In this document: positions 7,132-14,988 of the stretch, piece by piece
How positions within the stretch are numbered: the first letter of the stretch is position 1
Layout of the letters: the number at the start of each line of letters is the position of its first letter
From: CAZHDI01 sp964531285
Lineage (GTDB): Bacteria > Pseudomonadota > Alphaproteobacteria > JAJFIK01
Assembly (NCBI GenBank): GCA_964531285.1
Contig: CAZHDI010000060.1
Coordinates: 1 to 19,383 of the forward strand
Direction of reading: 5' to 3'
Length of the DNA stretch: 19,383 bases
Notes under the pieces: generated by a model
Told to the model about the DNA's origin: nothing
The model's database searches: none
The model's input: only the letters and a program-made list of their open reading frames with translations
Position numbers and translations under genes: made by a program

Positions 7132-8571
7132 TCATTCCGCCGCGCCCGCAGGGGATGCCCGCGCCAACTCATCCCGCCGCCAAGCCCCCACGACGAGGCG
7201 CTTGAACGCGGCATAGGTGGCATCGAAGGTTTCGCGGCCACGCATATAGGTCTCGCGATTGAAGTCGCGGTAATCGGCCTCGTAAATCCCGTTTACCTGT
7301 TCGCCCGCCTGGCCCACCAATGCGGTGAAGTCCTGGCGATAAGGCGAGATGTAAGGCGCGATATAGGCCTGCATCAGGTTCGCCATTTCCATTTGTTGGG
7401 TGGCGTCAAAGCGTGTCACGACCGCCTGCACCGCATCCCATTCAAATCGCAATTCTGGCGTCCCGAGCGCCCGCGCCGCAAGGTTCTCGCCTTCCTCGAT
7501 CGAGCCGAACGTGGCGTGCAACATGTCGAAAAAACGCGAGGTGGAGTCGAATTCGAGAAACGAGGCACCCAGCGGCACCAGAAGGATGTCGGCCGCCGCC
7601 AGTCCGTTGATGGTCAGATACCCAAGCGCAGGCGGGGTATCGAGAACGACGATATCGTACTCGCCCAGCACCCCGTCGGCCTCTAGACGGCGGGTGAGGG
7701 CGTCCCAGAGTTTCCAGCCCTTCAACGCCATGCGCCAAACAGGGATCTGAAACTCGGCCCAGTAAAGATTCAACTGCGCGCCCACCAGGTCGATGTTGGG
7801 CCAGTGCGTTTTCTGGATGAGGTCCCCGGCACTGAACTTCAGCGCATGGGCCAACGTCTCATCGAGGACCAGCGGCGGGTCGCCTCGGGCCATGCGCGCC
7901 CGGTTCTCAGCCTGCAGGCTTTCCGCGTAATCGCGCGCCACAAGCGGAAAGACAGTCTGCCATTCGTTCTCCACCGTTCCGCCAAAAATCGAGGTCATCG
8001 ATCCTTGACTGTCCAGGTCGATCACCAGCACGCGGTAGCCGTCCAGGGCCGCTGACATCGCCAGATGCGCGGCGGTGGATGTCTTGCCGACGCCGCCTTT
8101 GAAATTCGCCACCGCTGCAATCTTGGCGGGCAAACCCGCCGGACGGTAAGGCAGGTACTCTTTTGTCTTTGAGCCTTCCGCAGCGAAATGGCTGCGCAGG
8201 CGCAATACCTCCTCAAGCGTGAACCACTTGGCGCCACTCTCGGTCTCTGACTGCCCTTGGGGAAGGTCTGGATTGGCTTTCAACACTCTGCGGAAATGCG
8301 GTGTCGCCACTGGGATCAGGTAGCGGGTGATTTCCCATGTGGAAAAGCGGCGCAGTGTTTTCTCGCCTTTGGGGTTGAGTCCGCGCCCCACAAGGTCACC
8401 GCGCCCTGCCGCAGCCATTCGAGCAACTTCGGCGAAATCGGCGGTGCCCACAGGGCCCCCAAGATCAGCCAACGCCATATCGGGGGTAATGTTCAAATAG
8501 GGCGGCAATGTGGGTGAGGCCGACCGCTGTGGTGAAGCCTTCCCAGCGGGAGAAGAAGAGGACAAAGCCAT
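7132..8571 (-). CDS. parA: ParA family partition ATPase
   Basis: A 479-residue ParA of the large plasmid type. The first 140 or so residues form an N-terminal DNA-binding extension (FSTWEITRYL near 76-85, WFTLEEVLRLRSHF near 116-129). The deviant Walker A motif KGGVGKTS lies at 158-165, the A' motif DLDSQGS at 185-191 and Walker B IVVLDTPPALG at 307-317. ATP-bound ParA coats the nucleoid and pulls ParB-parS complexes apart; long ParAs of this kind usually also repress their own promoter. The ATG at 8571 has AGGA five bases upstream and an in-frame TAG follows a short way upstream, fixing the start. parB follows 55 bases later, so the two form one operon divergent from repA. A dyad over the likely -10 box at 8652-8673 is a candidate autoregulatory operator. 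Confidence 0.95.
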   Translation of the reverse strand: MALSSSSPAGKASPQRSASPTLPPYLNITPDMALADLGGPVGTADFAEVARMAAAGRGDLVGRGLNPKGEKTLRRFSTWEITRYLIPVATPHFRRVLKANPDLPQGQSETESGAKWFTLEEVLRLRSHFAAEGSKTKEYLPYRPAGLPAKIAAVANFKGGVGKTSTAAHLAMSAALDGYRVLVIDLDSQGSMTSIFGGTVENEWQTVFPLVARDYAESLQAENRARMARGDPPLVLDETLAHALKFSAGDLIQKTHWPNIDLVGAQLNLYWAEFQIPVWRMALKGWKLWDALTRRLEADGVLGEYDIVVLDTPPALGYLTINGLAAADILLVPLGASFLEFDSTSRFFDMLHATFGSIEEGENLAARALGTPELRFEWDAVQAVVTRFDATQQMEMANLMQAYIAPYISPYRQDFTALVGQAGEQVNGIYEADYRDFNRETYMRGRETFDATYAAFKRLVVGAWRRDELARASPAGAAE

Positions 8572-8651
8572 GGGTATCCTGTGACTGCTCGGTGAAGGCC
8601 TCTTTGTCTAAGGGCCTTGGTGTTCTGGCCATGGACGATCCCACATGCCGC

Positions 8652-8673
8652 TTTTCTATCAGTATATAGAAAA
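8652..8673 (-). promoter_or_regulatory. Dyad operator over the likely parA promoter
   Basis: TTTTCTAT and ATAGAAAA form an inverted repeat with a six-base spacer. On the minus strand the spacer contains TATACT, a good -10 hexamer, with a weak TTCCAT -35 sixteen bases upstream, placing transcription start about 80 bases before the parA ATG. A single TTTTCTAT recurs at about 8715. ParA-type proteins often repress their own operon from such sites; binding here is inference. Confidence 0.45.
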
Positions 8674-8780
8674 AAGCCGCACATGGAAGATAAATCCGCA
8701 TCCCCTTATAATTTTCTATGTAAATCAGGGACTTGAACTCTTGGCAAAAGGGGCTTGCTTTGACTTTGTCGAAGATTGTC

Positions 8781-8816
8781 TGTTAAGAGGAATGTTAAAT
8801 TTGATGTTAGGCCTAT
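8781..8816 (+). repeat. Three 12-bp phased AT-rich repeats (unwinding-element-like)
   Basis: TGTTA occurs at 8781, 8793 and 8805, exactly 12 bases apart, in an AT-rich context (TGTTAAGAGGAA, TGTTAAATTTGA, TGTTAGGCCTAT). AT-rich 12- or 13-mers next to iterons are where initiators melt plasmid origins; that role is inferred from position. Confidence 0.5.
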
Positions 8817-8876
8817 ATCGCGCAGCCTCCAAGCCTCTGAGAATAAGAACAAATAAGTGTTTCAAGTGGGCGTGGC

Positions 8877-8942
8877 TGACTCCAAACCCACGATAGGATG
8901 ACTCCAGACCCCCGAAGGTCCGACTCCAGACCCCCGAAGCGG
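8877..8942 (+). repeat. Three tandem 22-bp iterons
   Basis: Three direct repeats with an exact 22-base period, beginning at 8877, 8899 and 8921. Units two and three share GACTCCAGACCCCCGAAG; the first is diverged (GACTCCAAACCCACGA). A 22-base period is about two helical turns, so initiators would bind the same face. Lying 75 bases before repA, they are the probable RepA binding sites of the origin. Confidence 0.75.
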
Positions 8943-8968
8943 TGCTTTACCGTTGAAAAGTACCGCTT
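8937..8968 (+). promoter_or_regulatory. Hairpin in the repA leader, possible expression switch
   Basis: AAGCGGTGCTTT (8937-8948) pairs with AAAGTACCGCTT (8957-8968) through 12 positions with one G-U, around an eight-base loop. TACCGCT of the right arm (8961-8967) can instead pair with AGCGGTA at 9004-9010, seven bases before the repA ATG. The two foldings exclude each other and could govern repA translation. Whether the transcript covers both is unknown. Confidence 0.4.
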
Positions 8969-9016
8969 TAGGCTCGGGCGTAAATAAAACATCGAAACTC
9001 TCGAGCGGTAATTCTG

Positions 9017-10027
9017 ATGGCCCAGCCTGTCCTGCCGGGACCTTCGTCCGCCGTCCCCAGTGATCTGGTGCAGGCGGACCTCTTCTTTTGCGACATCGTC
9101 TCAGCCAGCCTGAAAGACGATATGGCGTCGATGGAGCATCCCGTATTCTCGCTCTCCACCCGTCCTGATCGACGGATCCTAAGCTATGCCCACGGACCGG
9201 TCAGCATCGAGATCACGCCCTCGGTCAAGGGGCTTGCCACCATCCATGACAAAGACATCCTGATCTACTGCGTGAGCCAGCTGACAGCCGCCCTCAACGC
9301 CGGTACCGCGGTATCCCGACGGGTTGAACTGACCGCCCATGATTTGCTTTTGGCCTCAGGGCGGGAAACCTCGGGCGATGGTTACAAGCGTCTGCGCGAC
9401 GCTTTCGAGCGGCTCGCGGGCACGCGCATCACGACCAATATCCCCACCGGTGACACCGTCACGACGACCGGCTTTGGCCTGATTGAAAGCTGGCAGATTG
9501 TCCGCCGCACCCGCTCGGGACGGATGGTGTCGGTTTCAGTCACGCTGTCGGAATGGCTCTTTCGTGCCGTGCTGGCGCGGTCGGTGCTGACGCTCAGCCG
9601 CGAATACTTTGCCTTGCGCAAACCGCTTGAGCGGCGGCTTTACGAGATTGCGCGCAAACATTGTGGTCACCAGCCCCGCTGGCAAATCGCCATGGCCACT
9701 TTGTGCCAGAAATCGGGCTCCGCCTCGCCTCTGCGGGTCTTCCGCAAGATGGTCCGAGACATCGCGGCGGCCGGGACGCTGCCTGATTACACCCTTGAGG
9801 TGGCCGCGGGCGATCTGCTCGTGGTGCGCCCGCACGGCGTTGTCGAGGACGGCATGGGACCGCTTCTGCCGCCTGAGGCGCATGCGGCCGCGCGTGCCGT
9901 GGCTCCGGGGTGGGACATCCATGCACTTGAGGCGGACTGGCGGCGGTATTGGGCGACAAGTGGCCGGCCGCGGCTGCGCCATCCAATGCGCGCCTTTGTT
10001 GCTTACTGTGCAAAACGAACGAAATAA
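9017..10027 (+). CDS. repA: Plasmid replication initiator, RPA (RepA-type) family
   Basis: A 336-residue initiator expected to bind the iterons just upstream and load the replication machinery. The core motifs are those of the alphaproteobacterial replication initiator protein A family: MASMEHPVFSLSTRPDRR (36-53), PVSIEITPSVKGLATIHDKDILIYCVSQL (61-89), a first winged-helix region around 100-180 (LTAHDLLLASGRETSGDGY, RLRDAFERLAGTRITTN) and a second around 190-275 (SREYFALRKPLERRLYEIARKHCG). The C-terminus ends in the typical W-rich tail with AFVAYCAKR. The ATG at 9017 has only a weak ribosome binding site (GAGCGG), which may be occluded by RNA structure; ATG 9122 is an internal alternative that would drop the upstream tail. 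Divergent parAB supports a RepA-type replicon rather than a RepABC operon. Confidence 0.92.
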   Translation: MAQPVLPGPSSAVPSDLVQADLFFCDIVSASLKDDMASMEHPVFSLSTRPDRRILSYAHGPVSIEITPSVKGLATIHDKDILIYCVSQLTAALNAGTAVSRRVELTAHDLLLASGRETSGDGYKRLRDAFERLAGTRITTNIPTGDTVTTTGFGLIESWQIVRRTRSGRMVSVSVTLSEWLFRAVLARSVLTLSREYFALRKPLERRLYEIARKHCGHQPRWQIAMATLCQKSGSASPLRVFRKMVRDIAAAGTLPDYTLEVAAGDLLVVRPHGVVEDGMGPLLPPEAHAAARAVAPGWDIHALEADWRRYWATSGRPRLRHPMRAFVAYCAKRTK

Positions 10028-10143
10028 GTGTCGAGGAGGTTTGCGGCGGTAATAAAATGCCGGGGGTGAGGAAAAATAAGTTTCGTTTTGCAGGCGGAGG
10101 TGGTCAAACCAAGATGTGTAACTTAGTCTTGGGCAATGTGAGT

Positions 10144-11544
10144 ATGGAGCGCCTTCTTTTCTCGAAGATTGAACTCTGGGTTGTGGCGCTGATCGGGCTT
10201 GTTTGCCTGGTCCTTGGGATAGCCTGGAGCGCGGCGGTCCTGCTATGGGATGCCTTCCCCTCGCGGCAAATCAGCGAGATCCGCGCCTTCGTGGCGGGCG
10301 TGCCCGGGGACAACCGCCCGCTTCTGACCCGTCTGGCCGGATCAATTCAGGTGCGGCCGAATACCTTTCCGGCCTATCGCAAGACCGAGCTTCTGCCGCC
10401 CGAAAGCTTTGTGCCGATGACCCCGGCAGCGGGAGCCCAGAACCTACCCGTCACGTCCGGCCTGCGCATCGCGGGGCCAAACGTGGACACGCCGCGCTAC
10501 TTCGTAGCTTATGGCAGCTTTTATTTCCCCGAGGCCGGCACCGCCGTTGGCGCCATCGCCTTCGACAGCACTGGCACGGTCTATCGGGGCTGGCCTATCC
10601 GGATCGACAGGGCGGAATTCCCAGGCCTGCATATCGGCCTGGACGTCGCCCCCGACGGCACCATCGCCACCAATGCTTTTGGCATTTTCGCCGCCCAGTC
10701 CTGGTGTGGCGCGCCGCTCTGGCAGGCGCCGTGGACACCGCATCCCGACGGCGTGCGCCGCCATGAGAACGGACTCGATGGCTATGATTACCATCATGAC
10801 ATCTTCTTCCACGACGGCGCCTTCTGGACCTTCCGCGGTGCCGACGTCGTTGCTGTGGATGCCGAAAGCGGAGCGCTGAAGGCCGAGATTTTGGGCGCCG
10901 ACATGGTGCGTTGGGGCTGGAATGACGACGGCGGCGTGCTTGATGCGCGCGCCGACATCTTCCGCGGGCAGGATCTGACCCGTGAGACCGCCGCATCCCT
11001 TCTGCCGGGCGATCCGTTCCACTTCAATAAGGTCGAGGTGCTCAGCGCGGAACTGGCGCCCAACTATCCAGGTCTTGAGGCCGGCGATCTGCTGCTGAGT
11101 GTCCGCGATCTCAATTTGGTGGCGATCGTGCGCCCCTCTGAGGAGCGCTTCGTCTGGTGGCGCTACGGTCTGACCTCGCGCCAACACGACGCGACCTTCC
11201 GTGACGGGGCCATTGAGGTCTTCAACAACGCCCCTTTCAGCTATCCGCCGCAGCCCAGCATCCGGCGGCTGGATTTCGAAACGCACACCGCAAGCACCAT
11301 TTTCGACCTCACTGCGTTTGATTTCGAGATGCGCTTTAAGGGGAATTTCGAACGCGAAGGCGACCGTCTTTTAGTGGTCGATGACGAGAGCGGAAAGGTG
11401 ATTGCCGCGCGGCTCGACGGTACGGTCGAGATGGTGTTTCAGAACGGCTATTCCGATGACGACTGGACAGGCACTTTGCAGCTGCGCAACGCCACCGAGA
11501 TCAGTGCCGACGACTTCGCCAACTTTCAGGCGCGCTGCCAGTAG
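10144..11544 (+). CDS. Membrane-anchored arylsulfotransferase-like protein
   Basis: From the ATG at 10144 the product is 466 residues with one N-terminal membrane helix (about 11-35), placing the rest in the periplasm. The body is a beta-propeller of the arylsulfotransferase (ASST) family: GYDYHHDIFFHDGAFW (213-228), DPFHFNKVEVL (290-300), GDLLLSVRDLNLVAIVRPS (314-332), WWRYGLTSRQHDATF (338-352) and EVFNN (358-362). ASST enzymes move sulfate between phenolic compounds through a histidine; His218/His219 and His348 are candidates, but activity is not proven and the acceptor could be a glycan. The frame is open upstream, with in-frame ATGs at 10057 and 10114 preceded at longer than usual distance by GAGGAGGT and GGAGG; the true start may be one of these. 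It lies 116 bases after repA in the same direction and converges with manC. Confidence 0.8.
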   Translation: MERLLFSKIELWVVALIGLVCLVLGIAWSAAVLLWDAFPSRQISEIRAFVAGVPGDNRPLLTRLAGSIQVRPNTFPAYRKTELLPPESFVPMTPAAGAQNLPVTSGLRIAGPNVDTPRYFVAYGSFYFPEAGTAVGAIAFDSTGTVYRGWPIRIDRAEFPGLHIGLDVAPDGTIATNAFGIFAAQSWCGAPLWQAPWTPHPDGVRRHENGLDGYDYHHDIFFHDGAFWTFRGADVVAVDAESGALKAEILGADMVRWGWNDDGGVLDARADIFRGQDLTRETAASLLPGDPFHFNKVEVLSAELAPNYPGLEAGDLLLSVRDLNLVAIVRPSEERFVWWRYGLTSRQHDATFRDGAIEVFNNAPFSYPPQPSIRRLDFETHTASTIFDLTAFDFEMRFKGNFEREGDRLLVVDDESGKVIAARLDGTVEMVFQNGYSDDDWTGTLQLRNATEISADDFANFQARCQ

Positions 11545-11560
11545 GCGACATCACCGCAAA

Positions 11561-11614
11561 GCCGCGCGAGCGGCGCCGGTCGGGGCAGGGGGGGCACACC
11601 GCGAGCGCTCGCGG
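11561..11614. terminator. Paired hairpins between convergent genes
   Basis: GCCGC-GCGA-GCGGC at 11561-11574 and the perfect 16-bp palindrome CCGCGAGCGCTCGCGG at 11599-11614 both lie between the stop codons of the sulfotransferase-like gene and manC. Strong GC stems without a T-run; a bidirectional terminator is likely but not certain. Confidence 0.5.
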
Positions 11615-11666
11615 GGACAGGCCATTACCATCATCTCTGCCATGCCAGTGACCACAACGTCGTGCT

Positions 11667-13085
11667 TTAGGCACGATTGTAGATATCCTCGTAGCGAATG
11701 ATGTCGTCCTCGCCCAAATAGGATCCGGTCTGCACCTCGATCAGGTGCAGGTTCACTTTGCCGGGGTTTTCCAGACGGTGCACGGCGCCGAGCGGGATAT
11801 AGACCGACTGGTTCTCGGTCACGAGCTTGACGTCGTCGTCGATGGTCACCGTTGCAGTGCCCTTGACCACGATCCAGTGCTCGGCCCTGTGGACATGGGA
11901 TTGCAAGGACAACTTCTTGCCCGGCGGAACCATGATTTGCTTCACTTGGAAACGGTCCGCTAAGGCCAGCGTCTCGTACCAACCCCAAGGCCGGTAAGTC
12001 CGCGGGAAGGTTTCCGCCTGGCGTATGTCACGGGCCTTCAGCGTTTTGACCGCCTCTTTGATCGCCTGTAGGTCTGACATGTCGGCCACCAGAACCGCGT
12101 CGTTCATCGCCACAACGGCGATATCCTCAAGGTTGACCCCGACCAAATGCGGCCCGTCTTCCTCTGACCGCAAAAGCGTTCGCGAACAGGCGATTTCAGT
12201 CACCGCACCGCGGGTGGCCACGCCCCGACCGTCGGGGTCCATCTCGCGCCAGACCGCGTCCCAAGAGCCCAGATCGGACCAGCCGCAGGTCACCGGCACC
12301 GTGGCCACCGCGTCGGATTTCTCCATGATCGCGTAGTCGATGCTGTCTTCGGGCGCGGCCGCAAAGGCGGTTTCATCGAGCCGCAGAAAACCAAGGTCCG
12401 AGCGCGCTTCGCCCACGGCGGTGCGGCACGGCTCCACGATTTCTGGAGCAAGCGTCTCATACGCGGCCACGAGATCGCGGACCCGGAAAAGGAAGATGCC
12501 CGCGTTCCACAAGAACGTGCCGGCCTCCAGCATTTTCTGCGCCGTCTCGGCATCGGGTTTCTCAACGAAGCGGTTGACCGGGACGGCCTGGGTCGCTGCG
12601 GGCCGTTCGGCGATCTCCAGATAGCCATAGCCGGTCTCTGCCCGGTCGGGCGTGATGCCAAAGGACACAAGCTTGCCCGCCGCGGCCGCCTGGGCGCCGG
12701 CCTCGACCGCCGTGAGAAAGGCGTCCACGTCGCGGATGACGTGATCGGACGGTGCCACCAGCATCAGATCATCGTCGCCACCTTGCGACTGCAGGTGCAG
12801 CGCGGCGGCCAGAATGGCCGGGGCGGTGTTGCGCGCCATAGGTTCCAGCAGGATCGCCGCCTCGGTCACGCCGAGCGCGGAGAGTTGTTCGGCCACCAGA
12901 AAGCGGAAATCGGAATGGCTGAGCACCACGGGCGGCGCGAAATCGCCGCCCAGATAGCGGCGCACTGCCGCCTGGAACAAGCTCTCCTCGCCGAAGATGG
13001 GGGAAAACTGCTTGGGAAAGTCCTTGCGCGAAAGCGGCCATAGGCGGGTGCCGGACCCGCCGCAAAGGATAACTGGATGAATCAT
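11667..13085 (-). CDS. manC: Mannose-1-phosphate guanylyltransferase / mannose-6-phosphate isomerase
   Basis: A 472-residue bifunctional enzyme of the ManC/AlgA/XanB type, matching the family length. The N-terminal nucleotidyltransferase has CGGSGTRLWPLSRKDFPKQF (8-27), EPMARNTAPA (81-90), PSDHVI (112-117) and the sugar-phosphate signature FVEKP (173-177). The C-terminal cupin has the zinc-binding QSHVHRAEHW (395-404) and VYIPLGAVHRLENPG of type II phosphomannose isomerases. It converts fructose-6-phosphate to mannose-6-phosphate and mannose-1-phosphate plus GTP to GDP-mannose in the cytoplasm. AGGA nine bases before the ATG supports the start. It is the last gene of the minus-strand run, 143 bases after the flippase gene, and supplies a donor for the glycan the neighbours build or export. 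Confidence 0.95.
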   Translation of the reverse strand: MIHPVILCGGSGTRLWPLSRKDFPKQFSPIFGEESLFQAAVRRYLGGDFAPPVVLSHSDFRFLVAEQLSALGVTEAAILLEPMARNTAPAILAAALHLQSQGGDDDLMLVAPSDHVIRDVDAFLTAVEAGAQAAAAGKLVSFGITPDRAETGYGYLEIAERPAATQAVPVNRFVEKPDAETAQKMLEAGTFLWNAGIFLFRVRDLVAAYETLAPEIVEPCRTAVGEARSDLGFLRLDETAFAAAPEDSIDYAIMEKSDAVATVPVTCGWSDLGSWDAVWREMDPDGRGVATRGAVTEIACSRTLLRSEEDGPHLVGVNLEDIAVVAMNDAVLVADMSDLQAIKEAVKTLKARDIRQAETFPRTYRPWGWYETLALADRFQVKQIMVPPGKKLSLQSHVHRAEHWIVVKGTATVTIDDDVKLVTENQSVYIPLGAVHRLENPGKVNLHLIEVQTGSYLGEDDIIRYEDIYNRA

Positions 13086-13228
13086 TACAACGTCCTGGTT
13101 GACTGCTTCCGCCTGGGCGCCATCAGATTACCCAACCTCAAAGATAATGATAAGAGCCCCGAACGTCGCTGCCCGTCCAAGCGTCCACAGGCGCGGTTTC
13201 TCTGCCAAAGGACCAGGGTCTGCCCGGT
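13086..13228 (-). promoter_or_regulatory. Gap upstream of manC, possible promoter
   Basis: 143 bases between the flippase stop and the manC start, both on the minus strand. An AT-rich box containing TATCATTATC on the minus strand (about 13143-13152) could supply a -10 element for manC, but no convincing -35 is seen. manC may therefore be transcribed on its own or by read-through. Confidence 0.25.
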
Positions 13229-14830
13229 TCAGGCGGGCGGTCCCTGCGGGCGAAACCGGGCGGGCACCTGGTTCAGCATCCGAAAGAGCGTCCGGCGCAC
13301 ATCGCCGCGCAACCCTGCATCGGCAAGGATCCGGAGCCCGTAAGCAAGGCCTGTGAGCCCACCCAGCAAGATCAGTTCAACAAGCCCCACATAGCCCGAC
13401 CAAAGCGGCTCGAGCCCGATGAGCGCGCCGGTGATGACCGCAGCGATCCCCAGGTCCACCAAGCCGCCCCGGAGGATCGCCCGGAAACCAAGCGGGGTGG
13501 TCCGAAGCGCCGCGAAGATCAGGACGGGCAGCGAGATGGCAACTTCGACCACCATATAGGCCGCCGTCATCGCCACGATGCCGTATTGCCCCGCCACGAC
13601 CATCGCCGTGACGATCACGCCAAGCCGCACGACCGTCGCGGCAAAAAGCGCATCGCTGCGACCCGCCCCCAAAAGCGCGAAATGGATCGGCAGCGTGACC
13701 GACGCCAGCGCCGTCACAATCCCAAGCCAGGCGAGGATCGGCGCTGCCTCCAACCAGGTTTGACCCAGAAGCACCGCCGTCATGGGGTCTGCACCGGCGC
13801 AGATCATCACTGCGATCGGCATCATCACCAGACAAGAGCGGCTGGCGACGCGCATATACATCGCCACGAAACCTGCGGGGTCATCGCTCAGCCGGCTCAG
13901 CGCCGGCACAAAGGCCGAAGACAGAGGCGTCATCACGCGAAACTGCGGCAGCATCGCAAGGTTGTTCGCCCGCGAGAAAAGCCCGGCGATGGTCTCGCCA
14001 AAGAGCCGTCCGGATACCACGGTCCCGGCATATTCGATGATCCGCGCCGTGATGACGTAGCCGGCCACGAAGCCGCCGAACTGCAATGACGCCCGGGCCA
14101 TTTTAAACTCGGCGGTCAAGGGGGCCGAGGGTCGCCAGCCGGTCACCCGCATCAGCACACACAGGATGATAAACGGTGTCAGCAGATTTTGCAGAACGAG
14201 CGCCCAATAACTGAGCCCAAGCGCCGCCCCGGCAATGGCTGCTAGCAGGGCGCAGAACTCGGCGCCGAAGCTGATCAGTTCCACCTCGCGGATGCGCAAA
14301 GTGCGGCGCATGATGGCGATGTACTGGCCGGAGACCGCCGAGAAGAGAACCCCCAGGCTGACCACCAAGAACACTGGACCGACCTGCGGCTCGTCGAAAA
14401 ACGCCGCTGCTGGCCAGGCCAGGGCGGCGACCACAACCGTCGCCAAAAGCCCAAAGGCGAGGTTCAGCCAGAACAAGGCCGTCGCCAGGCGATGGGTCAT
14501 ATGCGGATGCTGGATCACAGCCTGGGGCAGGCCGAAATTCGACAGGGCCATGGCGAGGAACACCCCCGGCATGGCCAGGGCGAAGATGCCGTACTCGGTA
14601 GGATTGATCAGGCGGGCGATCACCATGACCGCCAGGATCTGCTGAAGGATACGCAGTCCCGACATGACCAAGAGCAAGATCGCCGCGTTGCCCGTGCGCC
14701 GGCCGATATCCGACATAACGTGGCCCGTATCGAAAAGCGCGTCGCGGGGGTCGGCTGGTCCGGCGCCGGCCGGCGGGTCGGTCTTGCTGTCGGTCTGGCG
14801 ATCAGGCCCGGGGGTGTCGGGATCGGTCAC
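13229..14830 (-). CDS. Wzx-type polysaccharide flippase (MOP superfamily)
   Basis: A 533-residue integral membrane protein with roughly 12-14 hydrophobic segments. After a hydrophilic Asp/Pro/Gly-rich tail of about 38 residues, the family core begins SDIGRRTGNAAILLLVMSGLRILQQ-like and continues IARLINPTEYGIFALAMP (near 72-89), the typical start of Polysacc_synt/WzxC-like proteins. These proteins flip lipid-linked oligosaccharides from the cytoplasmic to the periplasmic face. The GTG at 14830 has GGAGG six bases upstream, which supports the long start over the internal ATG at 14716. It lies in the same direction as the acyltransferase, SGNH hydrolase and manC genes. No Wzy polymerase is present in the window. 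Confidence 0.88.
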   Translation of the reverse strand: MTDPDTPGPDRQTDSKTDPPAGAGPADPRDALFDTGHVMSDIGRRTGNAAILLLVMSGLRILQQILAVMVIARLINPTEYGIFALAMPGVFLAMALSNFGLPQAVIQHPHMTHRLATALFWLNLAFGLLATVVVAALAWPAAAFFDEPQVGPVFLVVSLGVLFSAVSGQYIAIMRRTLRIREVELISFGAEFCALLAAIAGAALGLSYWALVLQNLLTPFIILCVLMRVTGWRPSAPLTAEFKMARASLQFGGFVAGYVITARIIEYAGTVVSGRLFGETIAGLFSRANNLAMLPQFRVMTPLSSAFVPALSRLSDDPAGFVAMYMRVASRSCLVMMPIAVMICAGADPMTAVLLGQTWLEAAPILAWLGIVTALASVTLPIHFALLGAGRSDALFAATVVRLGVIVTAMVVAGQYGIVAMTAAYMVVEVAISLPVLIFAALRTTPLGFRAILRGGLVDLGIAAVITGALIGLEPLWSGYVGLVELILLGGLTGLAYGLRILADAGLRGDVRRTLFRMLNQVPARFRPQGPPA

Positions 14831-14988
14831 GAAGGGCCTCCGCAGAAAAGGGGCGGGAACTGGAAACAGGCAACCGGGCCAGGGCCGAACCCGTGCACGG
14901 TCGAAACTCTAGAGCGTTCTGCGCCCAATCGGAACGTTGAACCGCGCCGGTTGCGCGCCAGCGGGCGGCGCGGCCACACATAGACGCC

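Larger units (their letters stand above)
8572..9016. other. parA-repA intergenic region, probable replication origin
   Basis: 445 bases between two divergent genes, holding every hallmark of a plasmid origin: an operator-like dyad near parA, an AT-rich stretch (about 8641-8870) with phased 12-base repeats, three 22-bp iterons and a hairpin just before repA. No consensus DnaA box (TTATNCACA) was found by eye on either strand. A 55-codon frame starting at 8632 on the minus strand overlaps parA and is not considered real. Confidence 0.7.

Noticed and set aside
8465..8632. Short minus-strand frame starting MARTPRPLDKEAF, overlapping the parA start
   Set aside because: Out of frame with parA, no known family and no strong ribosome binding site; a leader peptide cannot be excluded but is not supported.
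6024..10027. RepABC-type operon
   Set aside because: parAB and the initiator are divergent and the initiator has RPA-family motifs, not RepC; no antisense ctRNA gap between repB and repC exists.
10444..11286. 280-codon minus-strand frame opposite the sulfotransferase-like gene
   Set aside because: Antisense shadow; the plus-strand product has a membrane anchor and ASST-family motifs.
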